A stretch of DNA of 64,000 bases from positions 1-64,000 of the IMG/VR virus record IMGVR_UViG_3300044996_000468. One strand, written 5' to 3'. The notes beneath the pieces are model-generated. The model was not told the DNA's origin, searched no databases, and saw only the letters and a program-made list of their open reading frames with translations. Positions within the stretch are counted from its first letter, which is position 1, and the number at the start of each line of letters is the position of its first letter. This stretch comes from a virus. This document shows positions 23,756 to 32,700 of the stretch, one piece after another. The position numbers and the translations under genes are program-made.

Positions 23756-23995
23756 CTAGCGGCTCCTCTTCTTCTTCTTGCTCTTGCCCTTCTTGCGACG
23801 ACGGCGCCCGAAGTTGACGGGGCACGCGCGCTCGTGGATGCGTGTGTCGACGTCGCCGACGTTGAGTCGGCGACGGCCGCCCGGGAGGATGACCGTGTGA
23901 CGAGCGTCGACCTTGCGACGCGTCGCCGTGATCGTCTCGGCGTCGAACGCGAAGCAGGCGCCGATCGGAAGCTGTCGGAACGTACGCGCTGGCAT
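23756..23995 (-). CDS. Small Lys/Arg-tailed protein, 79 aa
   Basis: ATG 23995 overlaps the upstream TGA (ATGA). A compact beta-rich core with two Cys (GACFAFD and RACPVNFG) is followed by a tail of 16 almost entirely basic residues. The core could be a small SH3-like fold. No known family. Confidence 0.65.
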   Translation of the reverse strand: MPARTFRQLPIGACFAFDAETITATRRKVDARHTVILPGGRRRLNVGDVDTRIHERACPVNFGRRRRKKGKSKKKKRSR

Positions 23996-24258
23996 CAACG
24001 TCTCCTCTTTCGCGTGCGTCGACTGCGTCCGGCGATTTGGAGTAAACACACCGGACGAAGGCCGAAGGTCCGCTGGTACTTCTGCCGTAACTTGTCCTCC
24101 ATCTTGATGCGTGCGTCGGTGCAGTCGGTCGCGGCCACGTCGACATAGACGTGTTCGGTCCCGACCGTCTTGACCTTGAGGCCTGCGCGACGAATCTTGC
24201 GACTCATCTCGACCACGGTGACGGGACCCGTGTGGACCTTCATTCGGAAGATCGGCAT
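23995..24258 (-). CDS. Small basic-tailed protein, 87 aa
   Basis: ATG 24258 is preceded by GGAGG. Core of alternating beta and alpha segments (VTVVEMSRKIRRAG, then EHVYVDVAATDC), two Cys, and a tail ending RRTRKRRR. Coupled to the next gene by an ATGA overlap. Confidence 0.65.
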   Translation of the reverse strand: MPIFRMKVHTGPVTVVEMSRKIRRAGLKVKTVGTEHVYVDVAATDCTDARIKMEDKLRQKYQRTFGLRPVCLLQIAGRSRRTRKRRR

Positions 24259-24317
24259 CAGCGACGCCTCCTGCGCGCACGCTTGCGTTTGCCGAGTCTG
24301 TAGGTAACGCCTACGGA

Positions 24318-24638
24318 CTAGCGACGGCGGCGCTTGCGCCAACGCGTGCCGCAGACCTTCGTGCCCCGCGCGGTGCGGATGCAGATCTTGCGACCCTTGC
24401 GGCGACCCTTGCGACCGCGGCGACGGCGACCGACGAGGGTGGGGAGAGCGCCCATGTGGCGACGACGACGGCGGCGACGCTTGCCGAGACCGTCGCCCTG
24501 ATTCGAGGTGTCCATCTTCTTGGTCCTTGTTGAAGTTGCCCCACAAGTCGGCGACGCCGTCTCGATGGGTGTTTCTTTCAAGAAGATCCCACGAGCGATC
24601 GAGGTCGTCAAGATGATCGCTGCTGCGATCGGTGTCAT
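24318..24638 (-). CDS. Arg-rich protein, 65 or 106 aa (start uncertain)
   Basis: Two starts are possible. ATG 24515 has AGGA upstream and gives a 65-aa protein starting MDTSNQGDG, dominated by Arg and Gly with two Cys, ending RKRRRR. ATG 24638 gives 106 aa with a hydrophobic N-terminus (IAAAIILTTSIA) but no ribosome site. Two palindromes (24585 and 24615) lie within the extra N-terminal part, which may mean this part is really promoter. First gene of the leftward basic-protein operon. Confidence 0.55.
   Translation of the reverse strand: MTPIAAAIILTTSIARGIFLKETPIETASPTCGATSTRTKKMDTSNQGDGLGKRRRRRRRHMGALPTLVGRRRRGRKGRRKGRKICIRTARGTKVCGTRWRKRRRR
24585..24600. repeat. Palindrome variant GATCCCACGAGCGATC
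   Basis: One mismatch from GATCGC-N4-GCGATC. Lies 30 bases from a perfect copy at 24615, upstream of the likely ATG 24515. Could be operator pairs for the basic-protein operon. Confidence 0.4.
24615..24630. repeat. Palindrome GATCGCTGCTGCGATC
   Basis: Perfect copy of the dispersed palindrome, about 100 bases upstream of the ATG at 24515 and 62 bases from the divergent gene at 24692. Confidence 0.5.
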
Positions 24639-24691
24639 GGAAGCAGACGCCCAACGGTCACGATTGAAGGTACAGTTACGGCTCCAAACCG

Positions 24692-25399
24692 ATGAAACCG
24701 TTCAAACCTGGTAGCGATCCGCGTAAAGTCTTCAAAGGAGAACACCGCGAACGAAAGCCAACTCGACTGTTCACGTTTGATGACCTTGCTACAGCGGCTG
24801 TCGAGGCGCCAGCAACGACACGCAAGAAGCTGCGAACGACGACGAACGCGAGGACCGTAGCGCTCTACATCGTTGACGCACTGGCCCGTGGCTCTGTCCG
24901 ACTTTCGGACGAAGAAGCTGTGCAAGCGCTCGCAGGAGCCGCGACGTTGAAGGAATGGCGAGGTCGTTGGCCACGCTTCGATCTATATCGATGCGGCTAC
25001 CCCGACTGCGTGAACACGCTCCTCGATGCTGGCCTGTGTGTTAGCCATGGTGGGTCGGCTCGGCCGACCGTGAAGATTGAGGGTGACCACTTCGTGATGT
25101 GGACGGGCCGAGCGTACACACCGATCTGTCGGGTGATTTTTGGCGTGATCGATTCGGGTGCGGTCGAGCACATTGATCAGAACAGCTGGAACAACCACCC
25201 CGACAACCTCATCGCGCCCGCCGACGTTCACGTCCGTTCGACGAGACGCAACCGTTGGTCGTATGGCTACGCCGAGCTGGGTGACCTGTTCGGCTTATCG
25301 GTCGACGGCACACGACAAGCTGCGTCGCGTGGACTCTTCGATCCGGCGTCGCTCGACAGCGTGACGAGCTTCTGGTTCCTTCGACAGACCCCGCGTTAG
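24692..25399 (+). CDS. Free-standing HNH-type endonuclease
   Basis: The 235-aa protein has a C-terminal module with VEHIDQNSWNNHPDNLI. In HNH homing endonucleases of the HNH_3 type a His and Asn flank such a DNL motif. RYCGYP-like Cys positions (RCGYPDCVNT and LCVSHGG) precede it. The N-terminal 90 residues are basic and helical, presumably for DNA binding. It is a lone rightward gene between two leftward operons, which fits a mobile homing endonuclease. Confidence 0.75.
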   Translation: MKPFKPGSDPRKVFKGEHRERKPTRLFTFDDLATAAVEAPATTRKKLRTTTNARTVALYIVDALARGSVRLSDEEAVQALAGAATLKEWRGRWPRFDLYRCGYPDCVNTLLDAGLCVSHGGSARPTVKIEGDHFVMWTGRAYTPICRVIFGVIDSGAVEHIDQNSWNNHPDNLIAPADVHVRSTRRNRWSYGYAELGDLFGLSVDGTRQAASRGLFDPASLDSVTSFWFLRQTPR

Positions 25400-25665
25400 C
25401 GCAGGGTCGTATCGTTGCCCTTGCACTTGCGGCAAATTCGAATCGAAAGACCGCGGTACGCGAAGTAGGTAATCTCCTGCTCGTTCAGGTTGGTCTTGGC
25501 GCACTTCAGGCAGAGCTTCTTCTGCATACCGTGGCGCTCTGCCATCTCGTACGCGGTATGCCACATGCCGATCTTGGTGGCAGCGACAACCGCGTCTCGA
25601 ACGTTCCTGAGGGTCATCCCATCGGGGAAGACGTGATCGTCGGGCAGGGACGGTCGTTGCGCCAT
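25396..25665 (-). CDS. Small zinc-finger-like protein, 89 aa
   Basis: ATG 25665 (MAQRPSLP) has GGAGGA upstream; the frame is open to 25692. CLKCAKTN and, 23 residues on, CRKCKGND form a four-Cys zinc site. The N-terminal 50 residues are helical. Perhaps a transcription or replication accessory factor. Coupled to the Dam gene (one base between stop and start). Confidence 0.6.
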   Translation of the reverse strand: MAQRPSLPDDHVFPDGMTLRNVRDAVVAATKIGMWHTAYEMAERHGMQKKLCLKCAKTNLNEQEITYFAYRGLSIRICRKCKGNDTTLR

Positions 25666-25666
25666 G

Positions 25667-26557
25667 TCACTCTCCTCCCAAGAACGTATCATCGGAAACG
25701 ATCAGGACCGCCGGTCGAAGTCCTCGACGTTCAGCGGTAGCACCGACAGCGTGACGTTCGTGGACAGGCGCGATGGTCGCCCAGCTGTAGAGGTCGCGAA
25801 CGTACTCATGGTCGCTGTTGGACGCGACGATTGTGGCACCGCGATCGTGTGCGGCACGAAGGGCCGTGGCGAGCGTGACGTGATCGTCGTCGGAGAAGCC
25901 TCCCGCCGTGTACTTGTCGAACGTCTCGTAGTAAGGCGAGTCGGCGTAGACGACGTCACCTGCTTGCGCGGCAGCGATCGTATCTCGGAAATCGGCGTGG
26001 CGAACGTCGGCGCCGCGAAGGGCGTGCGCGACGATCGCCAGGCTTTCGGCGGTGGGAACGCTCGCGCGACTGCGATCACCGCCGTGCGGGACGTTGAACT
26101 TGCCCTTGCTGTTTTCACGGTAGAGACCGTTGAAGCCGAACCGGTTCAGGTACAGGAACCGAGCCGCCGCGAGGACCGGGCTACGCGACTCCTCGGCGCG
26201 GATGCGGATGTAGCTCTCTTTGTCGGTGCCACGATCCACGAGCGTCTTCAGCGCCCACGCGACCGATGCGGAGGTCTTCCGGATCGTCTGATACATCGAG
26301 ATCAGCGGCTTGCAGTTGTCGCCGAGCACCATGTCAGGAAGCCCGAGATCGAGCGCGACCGCACCGCCACCGAGGAACGGTTCGACGTAACGTCCTCGGG
26401 TGACGGCGAGTCGTGCATGAATCGCGGGCGCCAAGAGCGGGACCAGCCATCGTTTGCTTCCGACCCACTTGAGTGGCGGGGTGCAGCCGACGCGCGGTGG
26501 AAACACGTTCGCTGTGGGAACGGTCGATAGCGGGTTGGGCGTTGCGGTCGTCATCAT
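25667..26557 (-). CDS. Dam-like adenine-N6 DNA methyltransferase
   Basis: The 296-aa protein has PPLKWVGSKRWLVP (SAM-binding region), YVEPFLGGGAVALDLG (motif I), FLYLNRFGFNGLYREN and VVYADSPYYETFDKY (motif IV, DSPY in place of the common DPPY). This is the order of D12-class Dam enzymes. ATG 26557 follows GGGGG; the longer frame to 26695 overlaps the small membrane protein. The family methylates GATC. GATC sites are embedded in the element's repeated palindromes, so the enzyme may regulate them or protect against restriction. Confidence 0.85.
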   Translation of the reverse strand: MMTTATPNPLSTVPTANVFPPRVGCTPPLKWVGSKRWLVPLLAPAIHARLAVTRGRYVEPFLGGGAVALDLGLPDMVLGDNCKPLISMYQTIRKTSASVAWALKTLVDRGTDKESYIRIRAEESRSPVLAAARFLYLNRFGFNGLYRENSKGKFNVPHGGDRSRASVPTAESLAIVAHALRGADVRHADFRDTIAAAQAGDVVYADSPYYETFDKYTAGGFSDDDHVTLATALRAAHDRGATIVASNSDHEYVRDLYSWATIAPVHERHAVGATAERRGLRPAVLIVSDDTFLGGE

Positions 26558-26565
26558 AGAGCCCC

Positions 26566-26727
26566 CTAGAGCTGTGCGAACAGGTACAGCGCGAGCACGA
26601 TCAAGGTCAGCGTGACAGCGTAGCGTAGAAGCTGTTCGAGTAGACCTGGACTTTGTAGATACGGATCGCTGCTGCGAACGAGCAAGTCGCGCCACAGGTG
26701 GTTACGGGTCTCGCGGCTGAGTTTCAC
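26566..26727 (-). CDS. Small single-pass membrane protein, 53 aa
   Basis: GTG 26727 overlaps the stop of the upstream gene (GTGA), and the ORF ends just before the Dam gene's ribosome site. The C-terminal half is one hydrophobic helix (YAVTLTLIVLALYLFA). The N-terminal half is charged. Position and coupling support it. No function known. Confidence 0.55.
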   Translation of the reverse strand: MKLSRETRNHLWRDLLVRSSDPYLQSPGLLEQLLRYAVTLTLIVLALYLFAQL

Positions 26728-27026
26728 GTTGCCGAGCCTTCGTAGTCCATGCCGAGCTTTAGCTGGTCACGAAGATCCAGGTAGAAGCTGACCGCGGCAC
26801 GAACGTCGTCGAAAAATTCTTCGTCGACAGCCACGCCGTCGGCCCTGTATTGACGCGAGACGCGGAAACGACCGTCTTCGACGCGGTCGATCCAAAAATC
26901 TGCGAACAGCTCGATGCCGAAGCCTGCTGGATGCGTCAAGACAACCGCGAACGCGGCCATGAGCTGCTCGGCTTGGGCACGTTCGCGTTCTGGATCGATG
27001 TCAGCCATAGGGCGCCGAAGGTTCAC
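26724..27026 (-). CDS. Hypothetical acidic protein, 100 aa
   Basis: GTG 27026 makes a GTGA overlap with the tmk stop; ATG 27008 is the alternative. Acidic, helix-rich, with VEDGRFRVSRQY strands. No family recognised. Probably made together with Tmk. Confidence 0.6.
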   Translation of the reverse strand: MNLRRPMADIDPERERAQAEQLMAAFAVVLTHPAGFGIELFADFWIDRVEDGRFRVSRQYRADGVAVDEEFFDDVRAAVSFYLDLRDQLKLGMDYEGSAT

Positions 27027-27703
27027 CCTCGGAGGACGTCCGTCAACACCTGATCGAGGAGCTTGTCGGTCGGCAAGGTTCCGTCGAGCAGCACCGTGTT
27101 GTCGAAGTGCTGGTAGGCGTACGCCAGGTAGCGAGCGCGCAGTCGCTGTTGGTAGGCGCGGTCTTTCTTCTCATACAGCTCGTTGCGCGTTTCGGCGCGT
27201 TTGGCGAAACGTTCCTCCATGACTTCGGGCGGGATGTCGATGATGTACACGCGATCCGGACGAAGGAACTGGACGCGCTGCTGGAAGGCGTAGATCGCTT
27301 CGACGGGGTACTCCTCGGCCTGATACACGAGGCCGCTGACCTCGACGAGACGATCGGCGATGATGTAGCAGCCGCGATCGTAGGCGGCTTGGAGGTCCGG
27401 ATCGCGTTCGACGCGATCGGCGACTAGTAGATACGCCATCCCGCGCGCGGACACGTGTTCGTGCTTGCTGAACACGCGACGGATCATCTGGCCCGGCGCT
27501 GACATCGAACTGGGGAAGTTGCAGGTGTAGATCCTGTCGGTCGTGACACCTTGCTTGTGCAGCGTCTCGGCGACAGCGCGCGAGAGGGTACTCTTGCCGC
27601 TACCGTCAGGGCCCTCGAAGGCGAGGAAGCGTGCACCGCCAGGGCGTGCCGCGAGGCGCTGTTGATCTTCGTAGTCCATGTGTGCGGTCTTGGTCTCGGT
27701 CAT
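27023..27703 (-). CDS. tmk: Thymidylate kinase
   Basis: FLAFEGPDGSGKSTLSRAV (P-loop at residues 31-39), IIADRLVEVS (DR-type motif) and VYIIDIPPEVMEER are the hallmarks of dTMP kinases. The 226-aa length fits. The family phosphorylates dTMP to dTDP. I chose ATG 27703, preceded by GGAGA; the open frame to 28054 is antisense to nothing useful and overlaps the helicase. With ThyX, RNR and PyrF it completes a dTTP supply route. Confidence 0.9.
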   Translation of the reverse strand: MTETKTAHMDYEDQQRLAARPGGARFLAFEGPDGSGKSTLSRAVAETLHKQGVTTDRIYTCNFPSSMSAPGQMIRRVFSKHEHVSARGMAYLLVADRVERDPDLQAAYDRGCYIIADRLVEVSGLVYQAEEYPVEAIYAFQQRVQFLRPDRVYIIDIPPEVMEERFAKRAETRNELYEKKDRAYQQRLRARYLAYAYQHFDNTVLLDGTLPTDKLLDQVLTDVLRG

Positions 27704-27717
27704 GTTCTTCTCCGAAT

Positions 27718-29784
27718 CTATCGTGAGGCTGATGCGAGGAACTTGCCTGCGTCGGCGAGGACTTTCGAAAAGCCGACGAACGGAAGCGAACGGCGCATCA
27801 TGCCGCCGTACGACTTTGCGAGGATGCGCGTGTCGAGAAGCACGAACACACCGCGATCCGTCGTACTGCGAATCAGTCGACCGGCACCTTGCGCCAACTC
27901 GATGGCGGCGCGCGGGAAGTAGAAGTCGTCCCAGAAGGTGTCTGGGTGCTTCTGTTTCATCATGTCGACGAGCGGATCGTTGAACGATTCGAGGGGCAGC
28001 TTGTCGATCACGAGGCACGATAGTGCTTCGCCTTGAATGTCCAGCCCGACCCAAAAGCTCTTAGTCGCGAGGAGGACCGAGTCGGTCTGTTCGCGGAACA
28101 TGTGCGCGAGGGTCTTGTTGGGCGCGTCGCCCTGAACCAGCAACGGGTAGTCGATGTTGCCTTGCAACTGCTCCGCGACGTACTTCAGGCGCCGCCACGA
28201 CGTGAACAGGACGAGCGTGCGCCCTTTGCAATCACGGATGAGCGTCTTGATCGCTTCAGCGGCCTTCTGGTTGTAGATCGCGTCGTTTTCTGGAATCGGC
28301 CACGGGATGCCGAGCGGTACGATGAACTTGGCTTGTGTCGCGAAGTTGAAGGGGCTCGGTACACGCACACCGATGACGTTGGCGCCGGGGACGTTGGTGC
28401 CGCGTTGGGCGAACTGCCAGCTGTGCAGCCGGACGTCTTCGTTGCCGGCGTTGACTTTGTCGGTGCCGGGTAAAACCGCTTGGCGGACGAGGCCCAGCTC
28501 GTCGCGGATGAAGTCGAACGTTCCGCCGCTCGTCATCGTCGCAGACACGCAGATCACCGACGGGTACCGTTCGAAGACGCGCTCGGAAAGATGCTGTCCG
28601 ACGCGGTATGGGACGGCGCGAAGCCGGACGGTAGCAGCCGTGACGCGCTGATCGTCGTTTGGCTTGTCGATCCAGTACGCCGTCGTGTCGTTGAGCTGCC
28701 CTGCAAATTCCTTGATTTGGACGACGAACGTCTCAGCACGGTCGCGACAGGACTTTCGCATCGCACACGTTCCACAGAGCGCGGGCGTGTCACATCCACA
28801 GCCGCCCTGCGCAGCCCGCATCGCATCGTCAAGCACGTCGACGATTTCGATCGTCGCCACGCAATCGACTTCAGCGACGCGGGGTGATTCCATGTTGAGC
28901 GCGTAGCGCGCGACGTCTTCGAAGAAGGGGCTCGCGGTGTCGCGCAACGCCTTGGCGAGTCCGCGATCGCCGAGATACTTCGAGATGTCGGATGCGAGCT
29001 GGTTGATGTGGGTCAGGCCCAGTTCGCGACCGAAACATCGCCGCGCGATGTTGGCAGCCTCGTGAGCCTCATCGAAGATGACGGTCTGGAAGTTCGTCCA
29101 CGTCGGATCAGTTGTGTGGAGCAACTTGGAGAAGAACAGGTCGTAGTTGGCGACCACCACGGTGGCGTTCTCTGCGTTGTCGGCGGCGCGTTCGGCGAAG
29201 CACGACTCGTAGTAGGCACACGCGCGACGCCCGCAGCGTTCACCAGACACCGAGAAGACGTTCCACGTCCGTTGTGAGACAGCCGGTGGCGCCTCGGACT
29301 GATCGCCGGTAGGGGTGGCTGTTCCCCATGCGCTGAGCGCTTGCGCTTCGATGTTTCCGTCGAGATCGAGTCCCGGAATCGGTGCACCACTGTCGAACAT
29401 CGCCATCTCGCGCTGGCAGAGGTAGTTCGCACGGCCCTTGAGGAGCGCGAAACTGAAGTCAATCTCTTCGTCGGCGGCGGCGAAGGCTTTCTCGACGACC
29501 GGAAGATCCTTGTCGATCAGCTGCTCCTGCAGCGCCTTGTTCGCCGTGACGACGAGGACGCGTCGACCCTTGTGGACGGCGTGCCGGATGGCCGGAATCA
29601 AGTACGCCATCGTTTTGCCGGTTCCAGTCGGTGCTTCTCCAAGGAGAACGAGGCGACCTTCGATCGCCTCGTCGACGGCCTGTGCAAGCTGCACTTGACC
29701 TTCACGCTTGGAGTACCCCGGGATCACGGTCGCAAGCGCACCCGTGAAGTCGTCGAACATGTTGTCGATGTAGTTCGTGCTCAT
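27718..29784 (-). CDS. DinG/XPD-like DNA helicase
   Basis: The 688-aa protein has Walker A APTGTGKT at residues 51-58, FDEAHEAAN (DEAH box) and ERCGRRACAYYESC, the Cys array that holds a 4Fe-4S cluster in DinG/XPD helicases. SVLLATKSFWVGLDIQGEA and QGAGRLIRSTTDRG near the C-terminus are motifs V and VI. It is a 5'-3' SF2 helicase, likely in replication or repair. A second Cys-rich patch (GCGCDTPALCGTCAMRKSC) between the core motifs is unusual. ATG 29784. Confidence 0.85.
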   Translation of the reverse strand: MSTNYIDNMFDDFTGALATVIPGYSKREGQVQLAQAVDEAIEGRLVLLGEAPTGTGKTMAYLIPAIRHAVHKGRRVLVVTANKALQEQLIDKDLPVVEKAFAAADEEIDFSFALLKGRANYLCQREMAMFDSGAPIPGLDLDGNIEAQALSAWGTATPTGDQSEAPPAVSQRTWNVFSVSGERCGRRACAYYESCFAERAADNAENATVVVANYDLFFSKLLHTTDPTWTNFQTVIFDEAHEAANIARRCFGRELGLTHINQLASDISKYLGDRGLAKALRDTASPFFEDVARYALNMESPRVAEVDCVATIEIVDVLDDAMRAAQGGCGCDTPALCGTCAMRKSCRDRAETFVVQIKEFAGQLNDTTAYWIDKPNDDQRVTAATVRLRAVPYRVGQHLSERVFERYPSVICVSATMTSGGTFDFIRDELGLVRQAVLPGTDKVNAGNEDVRLHSWQFAQRGTNVPGANVIGVRVPSPFNFATQAKFIVPLGIPWPIPENDAIYNQKAAEAIKTLIRDCKGRTLVLFTSWRRLKYVAEQLQGNIDYPLLVQGDAPNKTLAHMFREQTDSVLLATKSFWVGLDIQGEALSCLVIDKLPLESFNDPLVDMMKQKHPDTFWDDFYFPRAAIELAQGAGRLIRSTTDRGVFVLLDTRILAKSYGGMMRRSLPFVGFSKVLADAGKFLASASR

Positions 29785-29798
29785 GCTGCTCCCCTAGT

Positions 29799-32700
29799 TC
29801 AGTTGACTTCCGCCCAAGTTTTTCCGGCCTTGGCGTCGACGGGAAAATTCATCTTGTTGCCGTTGTACTCGACCTCGCGCGTGAAGCACTTCACGACGAG
29901 GGCCTTGAGCAGATCCTGATCGTCTTCGTCGCACTCGAAGACTACGGCATCGTGGATCTGAAGGATCGGCCACGCGCCCTCGGGCAGGAGCGGCATGATA
30001 TCCGCGAGCCCCAGGTTGATAAGGTCAGCGCCCGACGCCTGAATCGGGAAGTTGACGACTTCGGTCAGGTCGAACTGCTTGATCGGAAAACATCGACGAC
30101 GTCCGAGGATCATGCTTCGGATCTCGCCTTGCTGATCCGCCATCCGTTGCATGTCCTGGTGCCACTTGGTGACGCCCGGCATGCGGGTCTTCATCACCTG
30201 CACCATCTTGCCGATCATGCCGATGGTGACCTGCGGGTAGTCGCGGACGACGGCCTTCCACAACGTCTCGATCGAGCCGGCGTAGAACGCGCCGTACTCC
30301 GGGCGCTTGATCAGGTCGCGGCGGACCTTGCGTTCGTCGACAGGAACCGTGTCGAAGTCCGGCCAGACGATGCGCGCGAACTCGCTATGGATGTCCTTGT
30401 CCTTGTGGAAGATGTCGAGGAGGAACGGGTCACCTGACATGAGCGCGATCAGGCGTGCTTCGAGTTGCTTCGCATCGAAAGCGACGAACGCACGCCCGTA
30501 CGGTGCGACCACCTGGCTACGGAGGTTGGGGCGTCCCTTCTTTTTGTCGGCCTTGGGCCAGTTCTGTGCTTGTGGTCCTTCGGAGCGCCATCGTCCAGTG
30601 ATGGCGTGGACGCTCCATCGTGGGTGAACACGCAGCCACGGATCGGCGAAGCCGTAACGGATCTTGCCGGGGATCGGTCGGCCTTCCTTGTCGAGGACCG
30701 GGCGATCGAGCATGCGTTCACAGAACGTCGACAGGAGCTTTGCGTTCTCGCGGTAGTTGAGGAGCGCTTGGATTTCCGGGTACTGCGAGAACGCTTCGAG
30801 GACGTCTTTCTTTGTCGAGATTCGACCACTGGCCGTCTGAAGACTGAGCGGCACACCGCAGGCCTTGAGGAAGGCCACGATGTGATCGCCCGAGTCGATC
30901 ATGAAGTTGAACTTGCTAGCCTCGATCTCGCCGAGGCGTTTCGAAATACGTTCGTCAAGATCGATCGGATCGTGCTTTCGCGTACGCCGCGCCTGTTCGA
31001 AGGCGAGCCGTTCCTTGAAGCGCGCCAGGATCGTCGGATCCTGAATTTTGTCGTCCAGCTCTTTTTTGGCCGCATCGATGTTGGCGCGGAAGCCTTTGCG
31101 GAGTTGCCCGTTGATTTCTGGATCGATCGGGACGCCCTTCATGTGCATCACGCTGGCGGCGTGCGCCATCGCGAGATCCACCTTGTAGGTCTTCTCGGCG
31201 TTCGACTCCTTGATGATGAGCGCGATCGGACCTTCGATACGTGCCGTCGCAAGCGTGTCGCGTGCGTTGTAGGGCAGCAGCTCGTCGAGCGTTCCTTGAC
31301 CATGGCGGTATTCGGCCTTCCACGGCGGAGCGGCGTAGAACTGCGTCAGGACACGCTGAAGGTTGTGTGCGAGGCCTGGGAACGCACTGTGATGCATGAG
31401 CATCGTGCAGTGGATTTCGCCGTTGATCTGAAAACCGTGACGTTCCAAGACAGGTACGTCGTAGATCCGGTTGTGGAAGATCTTGACGACGGACTCGTCG
31501 GCGAACAGTTTGTCGAGCGGTTCGAGAACCTCCGGGATGCACAGCTCCCACGCGATGCTGATCGCGCGCTCGAACGTGGCGAGCCCGAGCGCCGACATGT
31601 TGGCGTTGTAAGGTGAGAGCGCGGTGTGTTGCTTCGTGTTTTCGACGAAGGTCTCGGTGTCACACGCGAACCGACCTGAACGGTATGCGTCGACGACGAA
31701 GTCGGCGACGAGCTTCTTCGCCCGCTGCCAATCTTCTAGTTCGACCTGAATGTCGTCGGTGAACTTGATGTCGGCGCCCTGCGAGATCAGGTTCACCTTG
31801 GCCGTGTCGTAGAGCAGGTTCCAGAAGGCGAGGTCGACCGTGTGTGACCCACCACCGCCACTCGCACCGCCGCCACGAAGGATCGCAGCGGGGTGAATGC
31901 TCGGGATCACCGCACGCGTCCGTCCGCTGTTGTCGCAGTCGACCTCGTGGTACGAGCCCGCCATCTGCGTGATCGAGAACTTCTCGTTGCCAGTGAGTTG
32001 TTGGGCGGCGTGAGCCCCGAGGGCGAGGACGGGCACGCCGGGGAACTGTGCGATCTCTTGTTTGAGTCGGTCGCCACAAGCTTGACGTGCTTGCTTCTTG
32101 ATGGCGTCGGAGGCGCCGTGCGGCGGTTGGCAGTTGTGAACGACGGCTCCGGGCGTGAGGAAGTTGTGCGTGCCTTCCACTTCGAGGCAGTACACGGTCG
32201 CGCCTTCGCCTTTTCGTCGGGGGCTCGTACAGACGCTCTCGGCCTGATCGTAAAAGGCCGCTGCTGGAATGGGCTCGTATGTTTGCGGGTCGTACTTGCC
32301 GCGATCTTCAGGTCGAAGTTTGTACGCCATCACAGGTGGAACGTAAGTCGCGATCGCAGCACTGAATCGCGCAGTCCCTTCGACCGTGAATCGGATACGG
32401 CCGCGCCGAACGCGGTTTTCGAAACCGCGTGCACGTAGTACTGCAGAGGCGTGAAGAAGATCTGGTTCGGGAAAGGCGACGCCACAAATCTCGGCGAGCG
32501 GACGGTGCCCGTTGCGGATCTGCATGTACCCATCGTCTAGGTACCAGACGGCAAACAACAGCTCGTCCGCCGAAGCGAGAACAGTCGATGGGATTCGTTT
32601 CTTGCCTTCGGGGTAGAAGAGGTCGCGTGTTGCATGTCCCCATGCACCGGCAGCTGTACGGAACCCGTACTTAGCTTGCTCATTTTGTCGGGGTGGCTGT

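Noticed and set aside
25664-26530. 288-aa rightward ORF opposite the Dam gene
   Set aside because: The minus strand carries complete Dam motifs; the plus reading has none.
30465-31616. 383-aa rightward ORF
   Set aside because: Antisense to the polymerase domain, whose motifs are unmistakable.
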